Origin: Neoarius graeffei
Lineage: Eukaryota; Chordata; Actinopteri; Siluriformes; Ariidae
Direction: 5' to 3'
DNA length: 64,000 bases
NCBI RefSeq assembly: GCF_027579695.1
Contig: NC_083571.1
Span: 72,735,279-72,799,278, forward strand
Shown: piece by piece, positions 32,280-44,800 of the stretch
Position numbering within the stretch: the stretch's first letter is position 1
Layout: each line of letters opens with the position of its first letter
The notes under the pieces: model-generated
Databases searched by the model: none
What the model was told of the DNA's origin: nothing
Seen by the model: only the letters and a program-made list of their open reading frames with translations
Made by a program: the position numbers and the translations under genes

Positions 32280-33090
32280 AGAGTCACGAAGTCAACCAAA
32301 CCCAGAAAAACACCACGGTGACTGGAGCCCTCAGTTTCGTCTTTGCCTCGTAGAGCTAACTCGAACACTCCACAAAATTTCACGCATTGGATGAGCCGGT
32401 TTAATACGTGCCTGTTCTTGCTCACCTCATCGTTGTGGCGGTGAACTGCTAGCCTGTAGCCTTCATCCAGTTGTGTAGCGATGTTCACTCTCCCAAAAGC
32501 CGAAAATTTCAGGCAGCTGCCCATGTGAATCTTTGAAGACTCATGTTTTTTTATTTTCTCCGACAAATGATGCATGTCCGAAACTCCAGTGACCGTCCAA
32601 GCAGTGTTGTCCGTGGAGCCACCTCCAGGGTGGGAAAGTAAGCAGGGGGAGCAGAAAACTGCTGAGGCGTCCTTGCAGCCAGCTCGCCAGGATTTGCGCT
32701 GGGACCATGTTGAAGTAAAACCTCAAGTATATGATTTCCCCCCCTTGTCGAAATTTGTTTTATGTTTAGATTTGGTCGAGGGGGGTCCAGCTTGTTTTGT
32801 TGCCAATTTAGCTCGATTTGATCGCTGACTAAATGGAACTTCTTTTAAGGACCGCACTGAATTGGTTTCTGCATCCATCTCACCTCAGAAACTGAGCGGC
32901 TCGAAAGCAACTTTGCCGCACTTTGCAGTGATGTAAGCACGTTAGGGCAAGCCCCCCCCCCCCCCCCCCCCCCGGAACCCATAGAGATTGCATTGAAGTG
33001 TCAGTCAGGAGAAAAAAATATATATTAACATGGGACTCCATCAGTGAACTCTTGGGCGATTTTCAGCGTGACTGAAATCGCCCCAAAAGG
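31849..33090 (-). mobile_element. hAT transposon remnant (ZMYM1-like transposase)
   Basis: Left end CAGTGGCGGCTCCTGA. A minus-strand coding piece (about 32270-32575) reads KIKKHESSKIHM, QLDEGYRLAVHRHNDEVSKN and CVKFCGVFELALRGKDE, the N-terminal DUF4371-type part of hAT transposases related to ZMYM1. A (GT)n run, a 30+ bp C-run (32949-32982) and missing catalytic parts show it is decayed. Right boundary uncertain. Confidence 0.65.
32949..32982. repeat. Long C homopolymer
   Basis: About 33 consecutive C, likely unstable and prone to assembly length error. Confidence 0.9.
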
Positions 33091-33246
33091 GGCGGTACTC
33101 TAGAAGCAAGACCACCCTGATTGGACAATGATACCCAGAGACAGATTAAAACGGCCTCGAGCAGCGCTGGTGAAAGTTCCTTTTAAGAAAAGAAAAAAAA
33201 CTTTTTTTTTTTTCATTTTGGCAGTGCGTCGCCCAATCGCCCACTC

Positions 33247-34262
33247 CTCCAGAGTGATCATGGGCCTCTTGGCTGCTTCTCTGACCAGTGCTCTCCTTGC
33301 TCGCTCTGTCAGTTTAGGTGGACGGCCATGTCTTGGTAGGTTTGCAGTTGTGCCATACTTTTTCCATTTTTGAATGATGGATTGAACAGTGCTTCTTGAG
33401 ATGTTCAGAGCTTGGGATATTTTTTTATAACCTAACCCTGCTTTAAACTTCTCCAGAACTTTATCCCTGACCTATCTGGTGAGTTCTTTGGTCTTTATGA
33501 TGCTGTTTGTTCTTCAGTGTTCTCTAACAAATCACTGAGCCCTTCACAGAACAAATGTATTTATGCTGAGAGTAAATTACACACAGTAGGACTCTATTAA
33601 CTAATTAGATGACTTCTGAAGGCAATTGATTGCACTTGATTTTATTTAGAGGTATCAAAGGACAGGGGGCTGAATACTAATGCACACCACATTTTTCAGA
33701 TTTTTATTTGTTTAAAATTTTGAAGACAATTTATCATTTTCATTTCACTTCACAATTATGTGCTACTCTGTGTTGGTCTCATCTCATCTCATTATCTCTA
33801 GCCTCTTTATCCTGTTCTACAGGGTCGCAGGCAAGTTGGAGCCTATCCCAGCTGACTACGGGCAAAAGGCGGGGTACACCCTGGACAAGTCGCCAGGTCA
33901 TCACAGGGCTGACACATAGACACAGACAACCATTCACACTCACACCTACGGTCAATTTAGAGTCACCAGTTAACCTAACCTGCATGTCTTTGGACTGTGG
34001 GGGAAACCGGAGCACCTGGAGGAAACCCACGCGGACACGGGGAGAACATGCAAACTCCGCACAGAAAGGCCCTCGCCGGCCACGGGGCTCGAACCTGGAC
34101 CTTCTTGCTGTGAGGCGACAGCACTAACCACTACACCACCGTGCCGCCCTCGGTGTTGGTCTATCACATAAAATCTCAATAAAAAACTTTTAAGTTTGTG
34201 GTTGTAAGGTGGAAAAATGTGAAAAAGTTCAAGGGGTATGAATACTTTTGCAAGGCACTGTA
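33247..34262 (-). mobile_element. Tc1-like transposon fragment, split by a SINE
   Basis: The right end is the TIR CAGTGCCTTGCAAAAGTATTC (minus strand, ending near 34260). The minus-strand coding words GLGYKKISQALNISRSTVQS and LPRHGRPPKLTERARRAL are the paired-type HTH of a Tc1 transposase. Sequence stops at ITLEE near 33247, before the catalytic domain. Confidence 0.82.
33780..34152 (-). mobile_element. Full-length tRNA-derived SINE with TSD
   Basis: Complete head to tail. Flanked by GTGTTGGTCT at 33770-33779 and 34153-34162, inside the Tc1 fragment. Confidence 0.93.
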
Positions 34263-34263
34263 A

Positions 34264-34301
<38 letters not shown>
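34264..34301. repeat. (GT)n microsatellite
   Basis: About 19 GT units next to the Tc1 terminus. Confidence 0.9.
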
Positions 34302-34305
<4 letters not shown>

Positions 34306-34499
34306 AGAGAGAGAAAGAGAGAGATCCTTGTTTTTGCAGACTCCAGCAGTGCAGTATTTTAGTGTTTGAGTGCAGCAGAACTGAGTGTCTGTGATGAATT
34401 TTAAAGGATAAAAACGTTTAAAGAATGGTTTTGTATTTTATCAGAACATCTGGATCATGTGAATTAAAGCATGTTAGTGAATTATCTCCCACTAAACTA

Positions 34500-34868
34500 T
34501 CCATCCATCCATTATCTGTAGCCGCTTTATCCTGTTCTACAGGGTCGCAGGCAAGCTGGAGCCTATCCCAGCTGACTACGGGCGAAAGGCGGGGTACACC
34601 CTGGACAAGTCGCCAGGTCATCACAGGGCTGACACATAGACACAGACAACCATTCACACTCACATTCACACCTACGGTCAATTTAGAGTCACCAGTTAAC
34701 CTAACCTGCATGTCTTTGGACTGTGGGGGAAACCGGAGCACCCGGAGGAAACCCATGCAGACACGGGGAGAACATGCAAACTCCGCACAGAAAGGCCCTC
34801 ATCGGCTCGAACCCAGGACCTTCTTGCTGTGAGGCGGCAGTGCTAACCACTACACCACCGTGCTGCCC
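34500..34868 (-). mobile_element. Full-length tRNA-derived SINE with 14-bp TSD
   Basis: Flanked by CTCCCACTAAACTA at 34486-34499 and 34869-34882. Tail is CCATCCATCC-type rather than GATGA. Confidence 0.94.
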
Positions 34869-34882
34869 CTCCCACTAAACTA

Positions 34883-35063
34883 GGAGTAGAATATTAACAG
34901 ATAACAGATTAGATTGATAAAATTTTTGACCTTTTCCAACTACATGAGATGTAATCGAATATAATTAGACATTAGATTACATTATTAGGTTTACTGTCCT
35001 GTTTTTCAGTAAATGTAATCATAAACATTTATTCATTCACTGAAAAATATTCCTTGTTTTTTC

Positions 35064-35111
<48 letters not shown>

Positions 35112-35820
35112 GGAGTATTTAAAATATTATTTAAGCAAAAACACAAATTAATATAACGTTACCACATTTATACCACATACACAACATATCTATAAATATA
35201 TAATTTATATATCTGAAGTCAGATGTTCCCTGTTTATAATTAAGAATTATTAATAATAATGATCAAAAGTTGATGTAAAATATATTTAATCTTTCAGTTA
35301 TGCTGATAATGTGTTTATAAATGCACATAAAAGCTTTTTGTGGTTTTTTAAACCACATTTTCTTTAACTCCGAAAGGGAGTGGAGTCTGTGGTATGTAAA
35401 GTTGTTAGAAATATTTCATGTCGGATGAGTAAAGATTGGGTTAATGTTTTACTCTTTAAATGTTAATACAGTCCACAGGAAGGTGGAGCTTTACACCCTT
35501 CATTTAGCTTTGCACTCTGGCACAATTATTCATTAGTGCTCATAAACATATATGCACAGCAAGCAACAATACTACATTATGCTGCATAATGCTGATGTTA
35601 CAGATGTTAAACAGCTGTTCCGGTAACACCAGCTTTCTACTAATCCTCAAACAGAACCGAATTTAACTCTGCAAAAGCAGAGAGATGGAACTCTGTACAC
35701 ATGGTGATTATAAATACTGTGAATCGTCTTTAGTGTAAATGAGTCAGGTGACGCGGCGGTCAGACACCTTGGACCCTGGGTGAAGTGACTCCAGGCTCTC
35801 GCGCGCAACTACATGTTTGC
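34883..35820. other. Intergenic space upstream of GLB1
   Basis: AT-rich, with a (TTA)n microsatellite at about 35065-35110. No gene recognised. Confidence 0.6.
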
Positions 35821-35825
35821 TACTA

Positions 35826-35863
35826 ATCACGTGGTCGGGTTGAAGCGCAGAAGGTCACGTGAT
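35826..35863 (+). promoter_or_regulatory. Two CLEAR/E-box motifs upstream of GLB1
   Basis: ATCACGTGGT (35826-35835) and GTCACGTGAT (35854-35863) lie 71-108 bp before the ATG. Both contain CACGTG; the second matches 9 of 10 bases of the CLEAR consensus GTCACGTGAC bound by TFEB/TFE3 in lysosomal gene promoters. Confidence 0.65.
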
Positions 35864-35933
35864 TGATGTCGACTTCCGCCCCGGTGTTGTTGAAAGTGTT
35901 TGTGCAGTTTCAGGGCTGATCAGTGCAGCAAAC

Positions 35934-38792
35934 ATGATCTTGTGCAGCACTGGAGCTTTTTTCTGCTTCTCCTTCATCTCCGTTACAGTAAGTCTGTTTA
36001 TTACTCTCAGGCTGGTTGAGTTACTCACTGCGCATGCGTGGAAAACTTATCTGCCGTATTTCGCTAACTCTGTAAGAGTTCCATTCGAGAGAAACAAAGC
36101 CCATTTATTCATATTTTTGCCGATTAATGTTCGTTCATTTAAAGATAAATTGTAAATTATGGCTTAAAAGTGCTTTCATTGAGGTTTATCATGAAAGCGG
36201 TTTTATTTTCGATTTTTTTTCTTCCCAGATTTTCTGATTGTTTTGTTTGTAAACGTGTTTTATTTCATTTTATAATTTTTTTTCCAATCGAATGTTGAAA
36301 TCTTTCCTGCAAAAAAAGAATCAGTAGAAGATAAAAACCTGACTGATGTGTAAACTGTCACCCTCCTGTCCTGTGACTGGTCTTGTGACTGGTCATGTGC
36401 CTTCATGTGTTTATCATTTGTTTTCTGATTCCGGTTTAAACATTTTGTTACTCAGGAAGCCAAATAATTAGATTTATTATAATACATAGGGCCAGATTAC
36501 TCAATTCTGATTGGTCAATCAAGGAGGGCTTTTTTTTTTCCCTTAACACGGGGCCGTATGTCTGAAATGCTATTGGCTAGTTCGTTGCTTGGTTACGGCT
36601 ACAAAAATTAGCAAATTTTGTCAACAAAATGGCTTTTGTAAAGAAGTTCCGATAAAATTTTGTAAACCACTTTCAAAATCCTTGTGTCGTGTCATGATGG
36701 AAGACGCTTTAGAAACTGATTCAAACGGGCAAGATAGTTTTGCGTCCTGATTGGTTCAGAAAACGTGAATGACAAATGTTGTGAACTTGAATGGCTTCTG
36801 AAGTATGAATTTGGCCCTGTATATGATAAACAGGGGCGGCACGGTGGTGTAGTGGTTAGCGCTGTTGCCTCACAGCAAGAAGGTCCTGGGTTCGAGCCCC
36901 GGGGCCGGCGAGGGCCCTTCTGTGCGGAGTTTGCATGTTCTCCCCGTGTCCGCGTGGGTTTCCTCCGGGTGCTCCGGTTTCCCCCACAGTCCAAAGACAT
37001 GCAGGTTAGGTTAACTGGTGACTCTAAATTGACCGTAGGTGTGAATGTGAGTGTGAATGGTTGTCTGTGTCTATGTGTCAGCCCTGTGATGACCTGGCGA
37101 CTTGTCCAGGGTGTACCCCGCCTTTCACCCGTAGTCAGCTGGGATAGGCTCCAGCTTGCCTGCAACCCTGTAGAAGGATAAAGCGGCTAGAGATGATGAG
37201 ATGAGATGAGATTATAAACAAGTAATCGTATGGTTCCTCGTAAAATTAAGGATCAGTTTCACTCGTGATTTCAAAGTTTTGAAATCACGAGTGAAATTAA
37301 TCACTCGGCCCCATATGATTACCTATACTAAAAAGTGGCGGCTGCTGGTTTTTAAAACAGGGGAAGCCCATTTTACGCATTCATCGTAAAACCTGTAGGC
37401 CGGATATCAAAGCATAGAAAGGTGTGCCCCATTAGCATAGTGAACTAGACAACCCTACCTAGTGGCAGAAAGTATTTTTGCTTGTACATTTCATGTTATA
37501 GTCTGGCTTGCCAGGCTAGTGTCTCATATCCTTAATCAAAAATATCAAACATCCAAAAATCACTGGCTATTCAACGAAGAGCCTTGAACATCATACCCTG
37601 ATATGCAACACAGAGTCTTTAACACAACACCCAGCTGTGCAACACATCCTTGAACAACATCTGCAACACAGTCTGGAAATTCATAACCAGGTAGGCTATG
37701 CAACACACAGAACCTTGAATATTATACCCAGGTATAACCTGTAACACAGAGCCCACCATTCTCTTAACATTACTGAACAATATACACACTTCAGATTCAT
37801 GAATATTATATGATGCACACTATTTATACACAAATTCTGCCCTCCGCTCCTTTTCCAGAAAATGGTCTGTGACCCTGTCATACTAGCTGGTTGTGCTTTC
37901 CAGAGACTTCACCAATTTCTGTTAGCAGCTAGCACTGCAGATCCCAATAAGGCTCAAGCTAGCCTACAACCAGATTGAACTACAAATGAAATAAACGAGT
38001 GAATTCGCGAATGATCAAACTGATAGAATGGATGAAAGTTAACGGAGCACAACGAGTAATATTTACATTTATTTACAGAGTAATGTACAGAGACATCAAT
38101 GAGAAGAAACGTTTATATGAAAAGAAATTCGGACAGCACTTTGGCACACGACTACACTTTCTCGACATCTGCTAGGGACTGACTGATCATACTTCCGTGT
38201 TCCTCACTGATGCCGAAGTACAGAGCCCGCCCTACTCATGTCTTTCAAACACTACCTCCAATAATCCTTCATCAGCCCGGCTTCTTGTCCCTCCCACTGT
38301 CTCGTTTAGTCCCAGAGAAGCCCAGCTTCCCTGGAAGTGACGATTTTGTCGATTTTAACCAATAACAACTAGCCGAAATTGGCTGTTCAGAGCCCTCTCA
38401 TAGACTGCAACGGATACCTGGCTGCCAGCCATAGAGCCCATTGAAATAAGAAAGGTTACAGCCAGTGTTGCCAGATTGGGAGGTTTTAAGTGCATTTTGG
38501 CGGGTTTTGAACATATTTTGGCTGGAAAACGTCAGCAGTAACGCTGCTGTAACCAGAGCAACGCTGGTTACAGCCTGGCAGCAAAGGTGATTCTCGTAGC
38601 GAACTGCAAGTTCGTCAGACATCACTCAAATAAGTTACAGGATAGTTATGAACGTAAATACAATCTTGGGCATATATTATGTTATGCAAGTTATTGTTTT
38701 AATGAGAATTCAATGTCGTAGATGCCGCAGTTTGGGGAGAGAATTTTAGGGGAAGCTCGGCTTCCCTTGATGTCTCTGAGAAATCGCCCCTG

Positions 38793-38884
<92 letters not shown>

Positions 38885-41800
38885 TATATCTCTTCAGTGC
38901 TGTGAGTTGATCTTGTCCTCAGGGCATACTATTCAATTCATCCATCCCTTATCTGTAGCCGCTTATCCTGTGCAGGGTCGCAGGCAAGCTGGAGCCTATC
39001 CCAGCTGACTACGGGTGAAAGGCGGGGTACACCCTGGACAAGTCGCCAGGTCATCACAGGGCTGACACAGAGACAAACAACCATTCACATTCACACCTAC
39101 GGTCAATTTGGAGCCACCAGTTAACCTAACCTGCATGTCTTTGGACTGTGGGGGAAACCGGAGCACCCAGAGGAAACCCACGCGGACACGGGGAGAAAAT
39201 GCAAACTCCACACAGAAAGGCCCTAATCAGCCGCTGGGCCCGAACCCAGGACCTTCTTGCTGTGGGGCGACAGTGCTAACCACTACACCACCTGTTCAAG
39301 TCATATTTATTATAAACATTGCTACTGTTTCAGTTAAAAAGTACGCTTTATTTGAAATTCTATACTTTTTTGTTTTAAGTTTCCTCTGAACTTCAGTTTA
39401 ATGATGTAGAAAGTTCCATGTAAATTGTTACCTCCGCCAAGGAGGTTATGTTTTCGGTAGCATTGGTTTGTTTGTTTGTTGGTTTGTCTGTTAGCAACAT
39501 TACGGAAAAAGTTATGAACGGATTGCTCTGAAGTTTTTTCCAGAGGTGTGACTGGGCACAAGTAACAATCCGTTAAATTTTGGCGGTGATCCGGATCACC
39601 ATCTGGATCCTGGAATTTTTTAAAGGATTATTGGCGGAGGTCTGCACTCTGAGTGCTTTTCTAGTTTACATTTTAATCCGATGAACTGAATTAATTTTAA
39701 AGCTAGATGGCCTTTTGATTTCATAAAATTGGTGAAATTTGTGTTAGGGTTTTGCTGGGATTCGAACCTGGTTCGTTGGTGTGATAATCCAGCAAACCCC
39801 CACTAGGCCACCAGGGGGATGACTCAAATGCAGAGGCGGAAGTAGAAAAAGAATCAAAAGGTTTATTTATACTATATACAGGGCAAAACAAAAGACAAAA
39901 AAAACCCAAAGAGTATAATCCAAAAGAAAAACAAAGTGCAAAACAAAGAACACAGTACAGAGGAAACTGGAGATAAACATAACAGCACAAAGACTCCGTG
40001 ACAAGAGGACTGAACTCAGGGGTATAAATACACAAACTAATTAAGGACACAGGTGAAGATAATTAGGACTAACAGGCAATTAACAAAAAAAAACACAAAA
40101 CACAGGAACAGTGGCGGCCTCTAGAGGCCAAAATAAATATGACACGAAAAGGAAATAACAGCGGCCTCTAGAGGCCAAAACAGTCCAAGTCCTAACAGGA
40201 CCCCCCCCCTCTAGGAGCGTCTCCTGACGTTCCCAGGGCGATCCGGATGGGCCGAATGTAAGTCCCGACACAGTTCTTTATCCAGGACATCCCGAGCAGG
40301 AACCCAGCAGCGCTCCTCAGGACCATAGCCCTCCCAGTCCACCAGATATTGCAACCCGCCGCGGACCCGGCGGGAGTCAAGCAGGCGATGCACAGTGAAC
40401 ACAGTCTGCCCCTGGAAGATGCGGGGGGGTGGGGGGTTCCTAGGGGCAGGGGCATACGTAGACGTCAGTACAGGCCGCAACAGGGAAACATGGAAAGTGG
40501 GGTTGATCCTCAGAGTCCGGGGCAACTGAAGCCGGTAGGAGACAGGGTTCACCCTGCGCACCACCTTGAAGGGGCCAATGTAGCGAGGAGCAAGCTTGCG
40601 GTTCTCCACCCGCAGCGGAAGGTCCTTAGTGGACAGCCAAACCCGCTGCCCAGGGCGGAAAGTGTGTGCAGGTCTTCTGTGGCGGTTGGCCTGAGTCTGG
40701 TTGGTTTTGGAGGTTTGTATGAGGGTCTTCCTGACCTTGCTCCAGGTCTTGCGACACCGTCTCACATATTGGTTGACCGAGGGCACCCCCGCGTCCTCCT
40801 CCTGGTCCGGGAACAGAGGTGGCTGGAACCCGAATTGGCACTGGAATGGCGACAGCTTGGTGGCCGATGACTGCAGGGTGTTGTGGGCGTACTCTGCCCA
40901 TGGCAGCCAGGTGCTCCACGATGTCGGGTTATCCATAGCCAGGCCTCGCAGGGTGGTTTCCAGGTCCTGGTTGAGCCTCTCCGTCTGACCATTGGACTGT
41001 GGGTGAAACCCAGAGGAGAGGCTGGCAGTGGCTCCGATGACCTTGCAGAACCCGTGCCACACTCGGGAGGAGAACTGGGGCCCTCGGTCTGAGACGATGT
41101 CCTGTGGAAGACCAAAGACTCGGAAGACATGATTAAATATAAGTTTAGCTGTTTCAAGAGCAGAGGGGAGTTTGCACAGAGGTATGAAGCGGCAGGCCTT
41201 GGAGAATCTGTCAACAATGACCAAAATGACCATGTTACCTTGTGACTCAGGGAGACCCGTGATGAAGTCGACTGCCACGTGGGACCAGGGACGCCGGGGA
41301 ATGGTCAGAGGATGCAGGAGACCCTGGGGACGCTGTCGTGGGTTCTTGGTTCTGGTGCAAACCTCACAGGACAGGACAAATGACCTTACTTCCTGCTCCA
41401 TGTTAGGCCACCAGAAGCGTCTTTTCAGGAAGTCCAGGGTCCTCCGAGCTCCCGGGTGGGCGGTGAGAGGGGAAGAGTGACCCCACTGGAGAACCTTGGC
41501 CCGGGCTTGATGTGGGACGTACAAGAGGCCCGGTGGCCCCGTCCCAGGACCGGGGTCCTGGCGTTGGGCTCGTCGAACAGCCTCCTCAATACCCCAGCGG
41601 ACAGGGGCCACAATCCGGGACACCGGGATAATAGGCCCGACTTCATTCTCCCTGTTAGTGGCAGAGAACAGCCTGGACAGTGCGTCAGGTTTGGTGTTCT
41701 TGGAGCCGGGACGGTACGAGAGGGTGAAGTCAAACCGACTGAAAAACAGGGCCCACCTAGCCTGTCGAGGGTTCAGTCTCTTGGCTTGCTGGAGGTACTC

Positions 41801-44800
41801 CAGGTTCTTGTGGTCAGTCCAAACCAGGAATGGATGTTGCGCTCCCTCCAGCCAGTGCCTCCACTCCTCAAGGGCCAGTTTGACCGCTAGCAGTTCTCGA
41901 TCCCCCACATCGTACCGGGACTCCGCAGGACTCAGGCGGTGGGAGAAGTAAGCGCAGGGGTGCAGCTTTCCTTCCGAACGTTGAGAGAGTACCGCGCCGA
42001 CACCACTGTCCGAGGCGTCCACCTCCACGATGAATGGTTGGGAGGTGTCCGGGAGGACCAGAATGGGTGCCGTGCAGAAGCGGGCCTTGAGGTCTTTGAA
42101 CGCCTTTTCTGCCTGAGGAGACCAGCCATAAGATCCACCTGTCCCTTTGGTGAGGTCTGACATGGGTGCTGCCACAGAACTGAAGTTCCTGATGAACTTG
42201 CGGTAGAAGTTAGCGAATCCTAAGAACCGCTGAACCTCCTTAACGGACTTGGGAGTAGGCCAGTCCCGGACGGCCAGGGTCTTGGCAGGGTCCATTTGGA
42301 GTTGGCCTGTCCGTACAATAAATCCCAGAAAGGAGACCTCGGGAACATGAAATTCGCATTTCTGGGCCTTGGCGAACAGATTGTTCTGTAGCAGCCTCTG
42401 GAGAACCTGGCGGACATGGTGGCGGTGCTCCTGCACGGTCTTGGAAAAGATAAGCATGTCATCGAGGTAGACAAAGACGTACAGGTTAATCATATCCCTT
42501 AAGACGTCGTTGATTAGGGCCTGAAAAACAGCTGGTGCGTTGGTGAGTCCGAAGGGCATCACCTGGTATTCGTAGTGCCCAGATGGGGTGTTAAAGGCAG
42601 TCTTCCACTCGTCTCCCTGTCGGATACGGATGAGGTGGTATGCGTTCCGTAGGTCCAACTTGGTGAAGACGGTGGCGCCTTGGAGCAGGTCGAAAGCAGT
42701 GGACATCAGCGGAAGGGGATATCGGTTGCGCACAGTGATCTTGTTCAGGCCCCTGTAGTCAATACATGGTCGAAGCCCCCCATCCTTCTTGCCGACAAAG
42801 AAGAAGCCGGCACCAGCAGGTGAGGTGGAGGGTCGAATGAACCCAGAGACCAGGGCGTCTTTGAGGTATTCCTCCATAGCCTTGCGTTCTGGCTGAGAGA
42901 GGGAAAACAGTCTGCCACGAGGAGGGGTAGTCCCAGGGAGCAAGTCGATGGCACAGTCGTAGGCCCGGTGCGGAGGAAGAACGGCGGCCCTGCTCTTGCT
43001 GAATACCTCCTTGAGATCCCAGTACTCTGTGGGAACTTGAGATAACTCGGTGAGATCAGGGGGCTCGGCAGGAGACACAGGAGAGCTAGAGAGCAGACAA
43101 GAGGCATGGCATGCAGGGCCCCATTCCACAACCTGGCTTGTTACCCAGTCTATGCGAGGGTTGTGGCGAGTAAGCCAAGGAAGGCCTAGAATAACTGGGA
43201 ACTCAGGTGAAGGAATCAGGTGCAGGGATATTTCTTCCTTGTGACCTTGAGACTGGAGGAAGACTGGAGAAGTAACTTGGGTGACTCTTCCATCACCTAA
43301 TGCTTGGCCATCGAGGGCAGACATAGACAGTGGGACTTCAAGAGGTGCAGTAGGTATATTGATGCTTTGGGCGAAGTGAATATCCATAAAGTTCCCAGCC
43401 GCCCCTGAGTCTATCAAAGCTTGACAAGAGTGGACAGACTCACCCCAGGAGATGGAGACCGGGATGTAGATTCCTTGGCCAGGGAGTCCGGGAGAGAGGG
43501 TAGGCCCCATCACAACCCTCCCTCGGCTGGACGGGGCGGTCCTTTTCCCAAGAGTTCGGGACATGATGCTCGGAAGTGACCAGGCTTGCCACAGTAGATG
43601 CAGCACTTGTCCCTCCTTCTGCGCTCCCTCTCAGATGCGGAGAGGCGAGTACGACCCACGTGCATGGGTTCTGGACAGTCACTGAAGGAGGTAGACGGTC
43701 TCCAGGTAGAGGTAGGGAGGCTGGGGGGGCTCAAGGCTTGGTGGCGTTCTCTCATCCTGTTGTCCAGACGAATAGCATGTGAGATGAGGGTTTCGAGGTC
43801 ACTTGGGCATCCAATAGAGGCCAGACCGTCCTTGATGGGGTCAGACAGACCATGGTGGAAGGCTGACACCAGGGCAGTCTCGTTCCATCCACTTACTGCT
43901 GCGAGTGTTCGGAACGAGATGGCGTAATCTGCGACGCTTCCTCCTTGCCGGATGGACATGAGCTTTCGGGCTGCGTCGGTACTGATGTCTGCCTGATTGA
44001 AGACCCGAAGCATCTCTTCAGAAAACAGCTGGAAATCAAAGCACTCAGGTCCCTGTCTTTGCCAGATAGCAGTAGCCCAGGCTCGCGCCTTACCAGCTAA
44101 TAAGGTGATCACAAAGGCGATCTTGCGGCGATCCGTAGTGTAGGTGGTAGGCTGAAGCTCAAAGGTGAGTTGACACTGGGTAAGGAATTCTCGGCACTCA
44201 CTGTGCTTGCCGTCATACCTCTGTGGTGCAGGAAGGCTGGGTTCACGAGGTGAAGAAGGCAGCATGGCAGGAGGCACTGGAGCAGGAGTGGGAGCTGGAT
44301 CAGGAGCAGGAACTGGATCAGGAGCAGGAGATGCAGGCAGAGATGTCAGCTGTGCCAGGGTTTTCCCAATTTGCTGAAGCAGTTCCTCGTGGCGAGCAAG
44401 GGCCTCACGTTGGCTGGTGAGCGTACGTCCATGAGCGTCCATGGTCGCTCCGAAGCGTGTCAAAGCTGCCATAATTCCCTGAAGGTTGGCCGGGTAGACA
44501 GTTGAAGCAGCCTCTGCTGAGTCGGTCATGACGGAGTCTTTCTGTTAGGGTTTTGCTGGGATTCAAACCTGGTTCGTTGGTGTGATAATCCAGCAAACCC
44601 CCACTAGGCCACCAGGGGGATGACTCAAATGCAGAGGCGTGAGGCGGAAGTAGAAAAAGAATCAAAAGGTTTATTTATACTATATACACTATATACAGGG
44701 CAAAACAAAAGACAAAAAAAACCCAAAGAGTATAATCCAAAAGAAAAACAAAGTGCAAAACAAAGAACACAGTACAGAGGAAACTGGAGATAAACATAAC

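Noticed and set aside
35859-36155. Longer open frame across GLB1 exon 1
   Set aside because: It reads through the GTAAGT donor at 35988 into intron. The signal peptide and exon 2 continuity support the spliced model.
36834-36905. tRNA gene call on the SINE heads
   Set aside because: A and B boxes are present but the fold is not a full cloverleaf and the sequence repeats many times as SINE.
29190-37181. Recurring open frames of about 80-150 codons with Arg/Pro-rich text
   Set aside because: They fall in tRNA-derived SINE copies on both strands; repeated non-coding sequence.
40349-44420. Several plus-strand open frames opposite the Sushi-type element
   Set aside because: All are antisense shadows of gag and pol with no domain content.
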